From positions 1 through 38,586 of IMG/VR virus record IMGVR_UViG_3300035183_000435: 38,586 nucleotides of DNA; one strand, written 5' to 3'. Positions 13,349 to 20,948 of this stretch are shown piece by piece. Source of the DNA: a virus. The position numbers were made by a program, and so were the translations under genes. Position 1 is the first letter of the stretch. Each line of letters starts with the position of its first letter. A model generated the notes under the pieces. That model ran no database searches, was not told the DNA's origin, and was given only the letters and a program-made list of their open reading frames with translations.

Positions 13349-13752
13349 CGTTTCCGGCGTATGTGTTTGGCAATATCCCTGAGAATATCAAACCCGTAAA
13401 TAGTTTGAATATTTCTGCGTATCGATCGCAGTTCCACCAGCACAATGGCACCAGCTACAATCTGTGCCCCTGGGAGGTTGCGGAAAATAACGGCACCAAT
13501 TACATGCCCCACAAGTATAGCAACTCCCTGCCCGATTAATTTATCCATTGTACGATATAATCCCTTCGGGCCTTCATAATCGTCCCGCTTCTTTGCAGCA
13601 CGTACTCCAGTAGCCAAATCACACGCACTCATAAATCCCACCAGCAATACCGATGGCCACATTGGCGCGAAGAATGCGGCGACGCTAATTACAGCGGCCA
13701 TAACCCATTGCCACACCTGATCGGGGATTGACATTGCCATAACGTGCTTCAT
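13345..13752 (-). CDS. Holin
   Basis: 135 residues. Hydrophobic helices include WVMAAVISVAAFFAPMWPSV and LLVGFMSACDLATGVRAA; a third is LIGQGVAILVGHVIGAVIF and a fourth lies around AQIVAGAIVLVEL. The 'DLaTGvrAAkk' with a following basic segment and 'K.....G' is the hallmark of the phage holin 4 / toxin-secretion holin group. The basic end (KHIRRKR) is typical. It opens the inner membrane at the end of infection so an endolysin can act. No certain endolysin is next to it; the permuted papain-fold peptidase at 24.5-25.1 kb is a possible partner. Confidence 0.8.
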   Translation of the reverse strand: MKHVMAMSIPDQVWQWVMAAVISVAAFFAPMWPSVLLVGFMSACDLATGVRAAKKRDDYEGPKGLYRTMDKLIGQGVAILVGHVIGAVIFRNLPGAQIVAGAIVLVELRSIRRNIQTIYGFDILRDIAKHIRRKR

Positions 13753-13763
13753 ACGCCCTGCGC

Positions 13764-14402
13764 TTAATAGTTGTAATTAAACAGCATATCATACAGTTTA
13801 TTATATCGCTGCTGTGTGTAATATGTTTTGGCGGCAAAACCGGTTGGCGATGTGAGCCAATCATGGAACCCGCGCCCATCGGCATATATGTATCGCGAGA
13901 GCAGTTCGTCGGTATCATTCCAAAATTGCTCTGCGTCAGCCTTCGTTATTGTACCAATGCGCAATTCATTGCCAATCGTCTTGCGCATTGCCTCAACTTG
14001 CACACGCCTGTCATCAAGTGTGCATTGCAGCACATTTTCCCACGCTAATTTGTCATCCTCCTCGCTGTGCACCTGTAAACGCAGGGCATAAGGTGCAACC
14101 ATCCACGTGGCTGCGATTGTTTTTTGCGCAGGTGTCAATGTAGGCCACCCGCTATAATCTGCGCCAATCATGGCCACCAATGCGTCACGCACCGCGAACC
14201 GTGTTCGGGTGAAATTGAGCGCCAGCTGCCCAAATAGGTTCCAGTTTTCAAGCGATGTAATATCCTGATAATCGATAACCGTCGCATCGGTGCTTGCCAA
14301 GAATGGCCGTCGCCCATTTAATTGCCCATCGGTGTATCCGGACAGTTCGTTGGCTGGTTTCAATATACCAGCCACATTTATAAGCAGAGCGAATAGTTTC
14401 AT
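13764..14402 (-). CDS. Virion-associated hypothetical protein, 212 aa
   Basis: A mainly helical protein with a mildly hydrophobic N-terminus (LFALLINVAGILKPA). Later come DYQDITSLENWNLFGQLAL, ARTRFAVRDALVAMIG-like helices, and an aromatic C-terminus (TYYTQQRYNKLYDMLFNYNY). It sits between a fibre-like gene and the holin, so a role in tail fibre assembly or in the virion is plausible. No family is recognised. Confidence 0.6.
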   Translation of the reverse strand: MKLFALLINVAGILKPANELSGYTDGQLNGRRPFLASTDATVIDYQDITSLENWNLFGQLALNFTRTRFAVRDALVAMIGADYSGWPTLTPAQKTIAATWMVAPYALRLQVHSEEDDKLAWENVLQCTLDDRRVQVEAMRKTIGNELRIGTITKADAEQFWNDTDELLSRYIYADGRGFHDWLTSPTGFAAKTYYTQQRYNKLYDMLFNYNY

Positions 14403-14406
14403 CTAT

Positions 14407-15078
14407 TTACGGAATTATGTTTGAATCGAGTACCCCTTCGATGTGCATCGTGGCATTCAATATGGTGGTCGTGACTACAGGCCCACCGGCCACTCTGCGC
14501 ATCTGCAATTTGAAAACAGTCCCAGCCGGTATCCCTGCAATTTTAGCAATAAGTTCGCAACTTTCGGAACTCGTGGTGTTTGGTAACTGTTTAACCAACC
14601 CAATCTGCGTATCTGCAACACCATATACCAGCCTGAATTGCTTGCCACTGCCACCTGTTGAAGATGAGAAATGCACAAATGATGCCATCACCTTATATGT
14701 GCCATTGGCACCCAAATTACCGGATGTCAATGTCATGCCAGGTACATCAGTCCATAGCGTTGAACTGGTGCCAAAAGATGAGCCAACCAACGCCTCCCTG
14801 AAATCTTTCTTGCTGGCATTTTGCAATGCCAGTATGGCCGCATCCTGTGTCGTGTCATGCAATTGTAATGCAATTATATTGGCATTCTGCGTGGAATCGT
14901 TGTTTTGTAGCGCTAAAATATCAGCGTCCTGTGTTGCATCATTACTCTGCAGCGTGGCAATTTGCCCTGTGTGCATTGCGATGGTTGCATTATCACCATT
15001 GCTCTGAGCGATAAGGCCATTCAGTTTGGTCCGTACCGATGATGCGCTTTCTCCGTTGTTTATGTTTGAGATGGGCAT
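14407..15078 (-). CDS. Tail-fibre-like protein with 14-residue coiled-coil repeats
   Basis: 223 residues. The N-terminal INNGESASSVRTKLNGLIAQ is like the virion-anchor start of many phage fibres. Residues ~30-85 repeat a 14-residue unit (IATLQSNDATQDAD, ILALQNNDSTQNAN, IIALQLHDTTQDAA), two heptads each, as in a trimeric coiled coil. The C-terminal ~130 residues are beta-rich (MASFVHFSSSTGGSG, FRLVYGVADTQIGL) and may form a receptor-binding or knob domain. The DNA repeats lie at about 14825-14990. It follows a 50-aa gene. Confidence 0.72.
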   Translation of the reverse strand: MPISNINNGESASSVRTKLNGLIAQSNGDNATIAMHTGQIATLQSNDATQDADILALQNNDSTQNANIIALQLHDTTQDAAILALQNASKKDFREALVGSSFGTSSTLWTDVPGMTLTSGNLGANGTYKVMASFVHFSSSTGGSGKQFRLVYGVADTQIGLVKQLPNTTSSESCELIAKIAGIPAGTVFKLQMRRVAGGPVVTTTILNATMHIEGVLDSNIIP

Positions 15079-15094
15079 AGTGTTGCAAATTTAG

Positions 15095-15247
15095 CTATTC
15101 AACGCACCAGTATAGTAAATCATCCCATAACAGTGCATCATTCCATACACCCAATGGCCACAGGCAATCCGCACTGGCGCCACCACCGGTTGCCTGCTCA
15201 TTGTATATTATCTTATTGCTCCCGCAATTTGGTTTATCACATGCCAT
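15095..15247 (-). CDS. Small Cys-rich hypothetical protein, 50 aa
   Basis: MACDKPNCGSNKIIYNEQ, then Gly/Ala-rich and a Trp-rich end (CLWPLGVWNDALLWDD). Four cysteines. It begins 1 bp after the tail terminator stop and ends 16 bp before the fibre gene, so it fits the operon. Role unknown. Downstream of it, the sequence TAAATTTG (15085-15092) happens to lie next to the fibre start. Confidence 0.6.
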   Translation of the reverse strand: MACDKPNCGSNKIIYNEQATGGGASADCLWPLGVWNDALLWDDLLYWCVE

Positions 15248-15248
15248 A

Positions 15249-15803
15249 TTAACACTCCATTAAAATGTTCACATCGCACTCGTCCGTGCAATTTTCCCGT
15301 GTTAATAAATAACGCAGTTGAGCATCAACTGCAACTACAACTGGGTCGTCGCCAATGAAGGTATCTTTCCCCACCTCATCTTGAAATGCTACATGGGCAT
15401 CCATTGTAATGGTTCCAACCGCCACACGTGGCTTCCGCTCCGCACCATTGTATGCGCCAAACTTAACCCGGCGCAAACTGTCGGCCAGTTGTACAGCAAC
15501 CCGCTGCGCATCTTGCTCCGCGTTGTTTATTTTGAAATACACCAATCGGATGGGCACCACAATTTCATATTCATTGATGCACGATGCAAGGGCACGCACC
15601 TGCTGGACATTTGCCCGGGCCCCTGGGCGAAGGTAAAATGCTGCACCGGGAATATCGCTAATGCCTTGATATGTTTTCTCGCGTCCATGAAATTGCACCT
15701 CCATACCCTTCATCTGCTTAGTATTGACAGCATAGGCCTCCACGTATGGATTCTCTGCCATAACATTTGCACCAATGTATTTCAACAAACTATTCAATGC
15801 CAT
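15249..15803 (-). CDS. Tail terminator-like protein
   Basis: 184 residues with the usual tail terminator layout: a helix (ALNSLLKYIGANVMAENPY), strands (VEVQF-like, GAAFYLRPGARANVQQV), a later strand YEIVVPIRLVYFKINNA with a helix AQRVAVQLADSLRRVKFG, and a final strand pair (DPVVVAVDAQLRYLLTR). Such proteins cap the tail tube and join it to the head. Position directly after the virion morphogenesis protein supports this. It overlaps the upstream gene by 10 bp. Confidence 0.6.
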   Translation of the reverse strand: MALNSLLKYIGANVMAENPYVEAYAVNTKQMKGMEVQFHGREKTYQGISDIPGAAFYLRPGARANVQQVRALASCINEYEIVVPIRLVYFKINNAEQDAQRVAVQLADSLRRVKFGAYNGAERKPRVAVGTITMDAHVAFQDEVGKDTFIGDDPVVVAVDAQLRYLLTRENCTDECDVNILMEC

Positions 15804-16249
15804 GTGCTGATGATTTCATTTAACCGTGCCGAAATATAGTCTGCCATTACCTGCGATGCCTCCTGTATTTCCGATTCTGATACGGTGAATATGGCACGGC
15901 CATAGTTCTCTTCCAAATAGCCGGCAATACGGTTGCGGTCATTTTTGAAACCAATTAACAACTGGTTACCATCCACACCGAGGTCGATGCTCTGAAACAA
16001 CTCACCGCTGAACTGTAAATCCACGTAACCGGTTTGCCGCCCCTCTGCCTCACGGCGTTTCTTCCATGAGCCATCCTTGTATTGCCCAATGGGTCTGCCA
16101 TCGGTTGCCAGCCCCTCATTGAATATACGGCGCAGCAGTTGCCCATGTATGTCGCTGGCCTTGGCCAATACAGCCTCGCGTGGCAATTCAGCCAACTCAA
16201 CAAACGATGCGTCAATGCGCGCAATCAGTTCATCAATGGTTAGTGCCAT
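15794..16249 (-). CDS. Virion morphogenesis / HK97 gp10-like protein
   Basis: 151 residues: TIDELIARIDASFVELAEL, then AKASDIHGQLLRRIFNEG and LATDGRPIGQYKDGSWKKRR. The 'F..q..pdG..w..r' turn is typical of the Mu gpG / tail completion (virion morphogenesis) group, followed by YVDLQFSGELFQSIDLGV and an Ile/Ala-rich finish. These proteins join head and tail. The order connector, this gene, tail terminator is the usual one. Confidence 0.72.
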   Translation of the reverse strand: MALTIDELIARIDASFVELAELPREAVLAKASDIHGQLLRRIFNEGLATDGRPIGQYKDGSWKKRREAEGRQTGYVDLQFSGELFQSIDLGVDGNQLLIGFKNDRNRIAGYLEENYGRAIFTVSESEIQEASQVMADYISARLNEIISTWH

Positions 16250-16261
16250 AATACGTGCCGC

Positions 16262-16345
16262 CTATCTCGGACGCGGCCAGCCGGTTGGACGTGGTCTTGG
16301 TTTTGGCCGCGTGCCGCTTCCGCAACCGCTGCAGCCATAAACCAC
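16262..16345 (-). CDS. Possible 27-residue Pro/Arg-rich peptide with GTG start
   Basis: A GTG at 16345 opens a frame reading VVYGCSGCGSGTRPKPRPRP then TGWPRPR. A CxxC followed by a Pro-Arg tail is distinctive. An alternative frame beginning with ATG at 16348 fits less well. The sequence fills the 97-bp gap between two virion genes. Confidence 0.35.
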   Translation of the reverse strand: MVYGCSGCGSGTRPKPRPRPTGWPRPR

Positions 16346-16346
16346 A

Positions 16347-17327
16347 TCAGGGTGTTGTCTGTGTGTAAACATTGCCAGTACATTGTATGCAATCGCCTTT
16401 CAGCGTTCGCATGTAGTTATACGTCGATTTCACGAACGATTGCCATTCCCGTTCGTAATCTTTCGTGTATTGCTCGAGCAATTCTTTGGCGCGCTCCTGT
16501 GTAAACAATACGATTTCGTTAAGCCTGTTGCTTTCCATCCGCTGGCGCATGAACTCAATACCAGCGGCATACCACATAATGAAGTGCATACGGCGCAGTA
16601 AGCTGCAGATGATGATTTCCTCTTGGCATTGTATCTGTGCGAACGCCCCAATGCCATAACAGCGCTGAACCTCCTGTGTACCATCCCAGCCTGCTACGAA
16701 CAATCCCTTCGCATTGCGGGCTCCGCCGCATGAGAAACAACCAGGGTCGCGTAATGATGCCATGTCGCAACTGTATACCGGCACGCCAGTGTTATCCATT
16801 ACAATACGCACCTCCTCGCTTTCAGCCCGGTAATTAACCGGTACCACAATGCTCTGTCCAGCTATGAGCGTCACATTGTACGCTGTGGTATTGCTACCAT
16901 CGATGATGTTTATCGTTGCTGCACCATTTACACCGGCCTTCACATACACATCCGCAATGAATATGCGGGCTGCCTCCGATCGCCAGCGTTTCAACACCAA
17001 CCCTCGGTCGGCGGCAACTGCTGGCAGCACCGTATTATTGAATACATTCACCTTCCGCGCCTCGACAACAGCGTTAAAATCAAAATAACCGGCCATACGG
17101 TAACTAAAGTCCTGAAATACACGGCGGGCACTCAATGCCAAACATTGGCGCATTAACTGCACACCAGTATGCTGTTCAGGATTTGCCACGGCTGCAGCAA
17201 CCTTCAACGATACGCCCGGTAAATCGTTCAGGAATAAACCGCTCTCGGGCTGGGCGCACGCAGCGAAATCGCGTATGCCTATGATTGTGCGGTTTCCACA
17301 GATAATATCCTGCAGGCAATCGGCCAT
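16347..17327 (-). CDS. Neck / head-tail connector candidate, 326 aa
   Basis: The N-terminus (IIGIRDFAACAQPESGLFLN, DLPGVSLKVAAAVAN, GVQLMRQCLALSARRVF) matches proteins that follow the capsid gene in related phages. The middle is beta-rich and resembles a carbohydrate-binding-like or Ig-like insertion (INIIDGSNTTAYNVTLIAG, GQSIVVPVNYRAESEEVRI). The C-terminal part is helical (RRMHFIMWYAAGIEFMRQR). Twelve cysteines are present, including CFSCGG. Located after the capsid gene's terminator and before gp10-like protein, it should bridge head and tail. Confidence 0.55.
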   Translation of the reverse strand: MADCLQDIICGNRTIIGIRDFAACAQPESGLFLNDLPGVSLKVAAAVANPEQHTGVQLMRQCLALSARRVFQDFSYRMAGYFDFNAVVEARKVNVFNNTVLPAVAADRGLVLKRWRSEAARIFIADVYVKAGVNGAATINIIDGSNTTAYNVTLIAGQSIVVPVNYRAESEEVRIVMDNTGVPVYSCDMASLRDPGCFSCGGARNAKGLFVAGWDGTQEVQRCYGIGAFAQIQCQEEIIICSLLRRMHFIMWYAAGIEFMRQRMESNRLNEIVLFTQERAKELLEQYTKDYEREWQSFVKSTYNYMRTLKGDCIQCTGNVYTQTTP

Positions 17328-17348
17328 CGGTTTTTGTTTTTGCTGTGT

Positions 17349-17376
17349 AAAAAAGGCTCGGTCGTGTTGCCGAGCC
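17349..17376 (-). terminator. Terminator downstream of the capsid gene
   Basis: On the minus strand GGCTCGG (70-76 end) pairs with CCGAGCC (17355-17361 on the plus strand reads GGCTCGG), loop of 8 nt, followed by TTTTTT at 17349-17354. It directly follows the capsid gene stop at 17399. Confidence 0.85.
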
Positions 17377-17398
17377 CTTTATCATTTAACGATACTGG

Positions 17399-18607
17399 TT
17401 ATGCAGTTGTCGCACGATAGTGCAGTGTGTAGTTCACACCAGCCAGTTCGTCCGCTGCGTTAAACGCATTGGCTGGCAGCCACCACATATCCCAGTTGAT
17501 TCCGAATTGCACGAAATAGAAATCGTCGCAATCATTGTAATGCCACTTCATGTCCAGCTGCAAGCCGGTGAGCGGGTCAACGATTGTGCCGTGTGAGAAT
17601 ACATCATTTTCTTTAGCGTAATCACCCACGTACTCGTTCCAAGTAAGGAGCTGCACATAGCCCGGGATGAGCAGAATGAAATGCTCCGAACCGAGGATGG
17701 TAGGTACAAATCGGTCACGGAAGAAATCCATGTTTCCGCCCTGTGATAAATCCTGTCCGAGGTCATTGCAGCAACCAATGCCAGTCATGCGTGCATAGAT
17801 GCCGAGGATACCGCTTCCCACTACCAGCGGGCGTACTGCACCGCTGTCAATGTTTTCGATATCCTCCATGATGAGAGCTTCACCGTAGTAATACGCGGCC
17901 TTCGTCGCGTTTACAAGCAATGGCACATCCTTGAACAGCAGCGGGCTGATGTCCGGGTTAAACAAACCGAAATTCGCATTTTGCAGCGTAATCATCGCTT
18001 TGTTAAGCTCCACAATCAGCGGGTCAATTTCCGCATTAATTACCTGCGCACGATATTCATCATCAGCCTCGCATAGCTTGCGCATTTCTTTCTCGGAAAA
18101 TTTCAGTCCCTTCGTGCCCAGGTACCGGGTAATTTCGACGGTCTGCTCGAAAGGCTCCTTTTCCAGATCAGTCGCACAGCCTGCAGGCTTCACAGTGGTA
18201 ATGTCAGTACTGATGCCGCGCTGGATGTATTTAACACGCACCTGCTTAAACTTACCATTTCCCGGGTCAACAGGTATCTTCTCAACACCTGCGGTATTTT
18301 GCGGGCTCATAACAGCTTGCAGAAAACCAACCTGCGTGCGCTTGTTTTGAGGTGCATTGCTTCCAAGAATGTTGATCAGTGAAGTCTGGATTTTCTCGCA
18401 TAAACCCTGTGTAAATCCGTTCAGATAAACGCCATCCATTGGTTTGCTTTTCGTAAATACAATTGCTACAAATGCAATCGTGAATACAACTACCTGCATC
18501 GTGGTGCTGTCAGTTGTAATTGATACAGGTGCAGCGGCCAGTCCGGCCATGATGGCAGCCATTGCGAGCAGACGGATGAGTGTAAATAAAGCAGTAAGAC
18601 GTTTCAT
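17399..18607 (-). CDS. Major capsid protein candidate
   Basis: 402 residues. The call rests on position after scaffold, head protein and portal, size, strong dedicated promoter and terminator, and the capsid-like core: AVMSPQNTAGVEKIPVD, VRVKYIQRGISTDITTV, EITRYLGTKGLKFSEKEM, NTAGV, and a P-loop-free C-terminus WLPANAFNAADELAGVNY. The N-terminus is odd: MKRLTALFTLIRLLAMAAI and MQVVVFTIAFVAIVFTK are hydrophobic, with a signal-like AAAP. An in-frame ATG at 18439 (MDGVYLNGFTQGLCEKI) may be the true capsid start, or the first 56 residues may be removed. A hydrophobic leader is unusual for HK97-type capsids. Confidence 0.72.
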   Translation of the reverse strand: MKRLTALFTLIRLLAMAAIMAGLAAAPVSITTDSTTMQVVVFTIAFVAIVFTKSKPMDGVYLNGFTQGLCEKIQTSLINILGSNAPQNKRTQVGFLQAVMSPQNTAGVEKIPVDPGNGKFKQVRVKYIQRGISTDITTVKPAGCATDLEKEPFEQTVEITRYLGTKGLKFSEKEMRKLCEADDEYRAQVINAEIDPLIVELNKAMITLQNANFGLFNPDISPLLFKDVPLLVNATKAAYYYGEALIMEDIENIDSGAVRPLVVGSGILGIYARMTGIGCCNDLGQDLSQGGNMDFFRDRFVPTILGSEHFILLIPGYVQLLTWNEYVGDYAKENDVFSHGTIVDPLTGLQLDMKWHYNDCDDFYFVQFGINWDMWWLPANAFNAADELAGVNYTLHYRATTA

Positions 18608-18708
18608 AGTCTTTATGATTTTTTTTTGATTAGTAAAAAGTTGATTTTCCCACATTACACAGGCCGGGGTGCCTCATCTACCTATTTTGGTCGGCAGTAA
18701 CCACGTTA

Positions 18709-18716
18709 CAAAATTA
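18709..18716 (-). promoter_or_regulatory. Promoter of the capsid gene (-7 box TAATTTTG)
   Basis: TATAATTTTG sits just downstream of a terminator and ~100 nt before the capsid ATG at 18607. It matches TAnnTTTG. A -33 element is not clear, as the terminator hairpin occupies the upstream side. Confidence 0.5.
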
Positions 18717-18720
18717 TACG

Positions 18721-18754
18721 AAAACAAATACCCGCACCATGTTTGCGCGGGTAT
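18721..18754 (-). terminator. Terminator between scaffold and capsid genes
   Basis: A perfect 8-bp stem (ATACCCGC with GCGGGTAT, 18728-18735 and 18747-18754) and loop of 11 nt, followed on the minus strand by TTTGTTTT. It ends the head-gene transcript before the separate capsid promoter. Confidence 0.7.
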
Positions 18755-18782
18755 CTGATAAAAACTTATTAACACCGTGATT

Positions 18783-19676
18783 TTATTTCTGAACGGTATT
18801 CTTCGCGGCCTTCATAGCCTCGAGGTGTTTGCGGGCTGCGTCAGCACCCTGTGCATTCACCTTCTGCTTCACATCATCAACAACAACAACTGCGCCACCC
18901 ACGTTGCCGCCACCAGTACCGCCGTTACCAGCGCCACCGTTGCTGCCCTGCTGTCCTCCATTGCTTTGCTGCATAAAATCCAATTCTGTGAATTTCTCTG
19001 TCAGCATATCGCCAAGCGTGAGGGTCTTGGTCTTGTCTTTGTTTGTCGGTTTAACCTGCTGCCCTTTCACCAGCACCACCAGTTCACCGGTTGCTGCATC
19101 AAGGTCAAGATCATACCCAGCATTCAGGTATTCGCGTGCCACTGCCAGTGCCGCCTCCGGTTTTACCCGCAATCTTGCACCGGTTGTTGCAGATGCCATA
19201 CCAGCAATGGTTGCAGCCAATTTCTGCTCAATTCGGTCGCGTTTGCGTTCTGCTTCAACCTGCGATTTGATTGCCGGGATTTCTTCTTCTTCAAGTTTCT
19301 TGATTTGATTGCGTGCAGCAATCAATTCGTCCTGAAGTTTCTGCACATCGGAGCCAGCCGTGGAGCTTGCTTTCTGATAAGCCAAATCCACAATCTCCTC
19401 AGTCTTCTTGTCCTTCATTTCATCAGCTGTCAAACCGAATTTCTGCTTCATTCGGCGCTCAAAAATGTCACGCTGTTTGGCACGTTCCTGACCGCGGATG
19501 CCCTCGAGAAAATCGTGGTCATTCTCGAGCAATGCCTTCTGTGCCGTGCGAACCTGCTGCAATATGGCAGCCTCATCCAACACAGCCGCCGGATCATCCC
19601 ATCCGGTTTTCAATTGGTCAATGATTTGCGGCTGAATACCCAGCGCAGTGAGTACGGTAAATAATTTATCCTTCAT
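18783..19676 (-). CDS. Scaffolding protein
   Basis: 297 residues. A helical N-terminal part is followed by a long coiled coil (VQKLQDELIAARNQIKKLEE, EIPAIKSQVEAERKRDRIEQ), a short folded segment (LNAGYDLDLDAATGELVVLV), and a Gly/Asn-rich linker with a C-terminal helix (ADAARKHLEAMKAAKN). This is the layout of phage scaffolds located just before the capsid gene. No protease signature is seen, so cleavage of scaffold and capsid would need another enzyme. It overlaps the 53-aa gene upstream (TAATG). Confidence 0.78.
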   Translation of the reverse strand: MKDKLFTVLTALGIQPQIIDQLKTGWDDPAAVLDEAAILQQVRTAQKALLENDHDFLEGIRGQERAKQRDIFERRMKQKFGLTADEMKDKKTEEIVDLAYQKASSTAGSDVQKLQDELIAARNQIKKLEEEEIPAIKSQVEAERKRDRIEQKLAATIAGMASATTGARLRVKPEAALAVAREYLNAGYDLDLDAATGELVVLVKGQQVKPTNKDKTKTLTLGDMLTEKFTELDFMQQSNGGQQGSNGGAGNGGTGGGNVGGAVVVVDDVKQKVNAQGADAARKHLEAMKAAKNTVQK

Positions 19677-19837
19677 TACTTGGATTTTTTACCGCCCCAA
19701 TAGTCGCGGCCAGTAGCCGGTTTCTTTGCAGCGGTGTGGTTTGACGCATGTTTTGCACCGCCATTGGTATTGGCTGGTGTGGCCGGGGTCGCGTTTTCAC
19801 CATCCGTGCCTGATTTGTTTTCTCTGTCCTTTGCCAT
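19676..19837 (-). CDS. Small disordered hypothetical protein, 53 aa
   Basis: Polar, low-complexity sequence (NATPATPANTNGGAKHAS) ending in ATGRDYWGGKKSK. It overlaps the scaffold start as TAATG, so it is translationally coupled to it. Role unknown, possibly head-associated. Confidence 0.6.
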   Translation of the reverse strand: MAKDRENKSGTDGENATPATPANTNGGAKHASNHTAAKKPATGRDYWGGKKSK

Positions 19838-19848
19838 GCTGGTGCTTG

Positions 19849-20070
19849 TTATTCGTGGTCGTTTGCAGCCGGTTTTTTCTTGCCCGGTTTTCCTTCTTCT
19901 GCGCTTATAGGTGTGCCATTCTCATCGCACTCCCCGAGGTAAACATTCTCGGCGCGGAACTGTTTGTAGTTTGCCGAATTGCTGATGGCAGCATGTTGCG
20001 CAGCGGTGTACATTGCCACCTTACCGGTTTGTTTATTCTTATAAAGGTGATGGGTGTTTTCTTTAGCCAT
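19849..20070 (-). CDS. Small hypothetical protein of the head block, 73 aa
   Basis: MAKENTHHLYKNKQTGKVAM, then AAQHAAISNSANYKQFRAEN and a polar tail rich in Lys/Pro. An in-frame start at 20163 would lie inside the head morphogenesis gene, so I use the ATG at 20070. It may be a capsid accessory protein; nothing more is recognisable. Confidence 0.6.
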   Translation of the reverse strand: MAKENTHHLYKNKQTGKVAMYTAAQHAAISNSANYKQFRAENVYLGECDENGTPISAEEGKPGKKKPAANDHE

Positions 20071-20107
20071 GTCTGTGCTGGTTTTGGTTAATTTATGGAT
20101 TACAAAT

Positions 20108-20947
20108 TTATGAATTTCTCTTAAATGTAGGTATGGCGCGATGCCTGCAGTTGTACCCACCACGGTAAATCATGAACGTGTCCGGCGTTGTATCCGGTAT
20201 CATGCCCGAGCCATTGTTAAATGCCCAGCGTATTTCATCGGCCAAATCATCATTCATAATGATTGCCATATCCACCCAGCGGCGGCATTGCTTCCGGCTA
20301 TCGCGTATCAGACTGCCAACGTACCTGGTGGCGTTCAATTGCAAATCCTGTGCGATCTTCTGCTGCACACTGCCATCATATTGGGATATGCTGTCGCGGC
20401 TCACCTGTTTCACGTAACGCGTTAAACGGCTGTCTGCCTGCGCCGAACTCACTACATACGTTTTCAGCGTCTCCTCCACGTCAGTAATTTTGCCGCCCAA
20501 TAATATGTTCCTGTACATGGCCTGTCTAACCGGCTGAACAAAATCCTTCGCCATGCCACTGCCTAGCAGCCTGTCCAATGTGTTGCCCGTTTCCAGCCTC
20601 CGTATCGGATCAATTTGCCCGGCGGTAATTTGTACCCCGTTCAGTTTATCATGCAGCGCAATGATATTTGCGTCCATTTTCTTGAAATCCCGCAAATACT
20701 GGTAAACGCCCTCAGTGTACCCACTCCTGTCGAGGGCGCTTTGTATACGGCGTTCCAGTGACATGAGAAACTGCTGCGCTTTATCACTGTTCGATAACCT
20801 GCCTTCCCGAAATTCAACACTGTTGAGGAATTTCATCAGCTCCTCGAATACCGCCGCCTCTGCCCGCCCAGTGGTGCGCAATAAACGCTGTTCGCTGTCA
20901 TCCATTATATGGTCGCCAGCCCTTAGTATATCATCAAATGATGCCAC
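20108..20947 (-). CDS. Head morphogenesis protein (SPP1 gp7 / Mu F-like)
   Basis: 279 residues, starting with GTG just after the portal stop. The helical body contains RLETGNTLDRLLGSGMAKDF and TRYVKQVSRDSISQYDGSVQ. The end has the family's Cys/His signature RDSRKQCRRWVD and GGYNCRHRAIPTF, like the C-terminus of Mu F / SPP1 gp7 proteins. This protein usually sits at the portal and helps head assembly or DNA injection. Order portal, this gene, scaffold, capsid supports it. Confidence 0.8.
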   Translation of the reverse strand: MASFDDILRAGDHIMDDSEQRLLRTTGRAEAAVFEELMKFLNSVEFREGRLSNSDKAQQFLMSLERRIQSALDRSGYTEGVYQYLRDFKKMDANIIALHDKLNGVQITAGQIDPIRRLETGNTLDRLLGSGMAKDFVQPVRQAMYRNILLGGKITDVEETLKTYVVSSAQADSRLTRYVKQVSRDSISQYDGSVQQKIAQDLQLNATRYVGSLIRDSRKQCRRWVDMAIIMNDDLADEIRWAFNNGSGMIPDTTPDTFMIYRGGYNCRHRAIPTFKRNS

Positions 20948-20948
20948 C

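Noticed and set aside
15085-15092. TAAATTTG just before the fibre-like gene at 15078 as a promoter
   Set aside because: It would leave almost no leader and lies within a tightly spaced operon; a chance match is likely.
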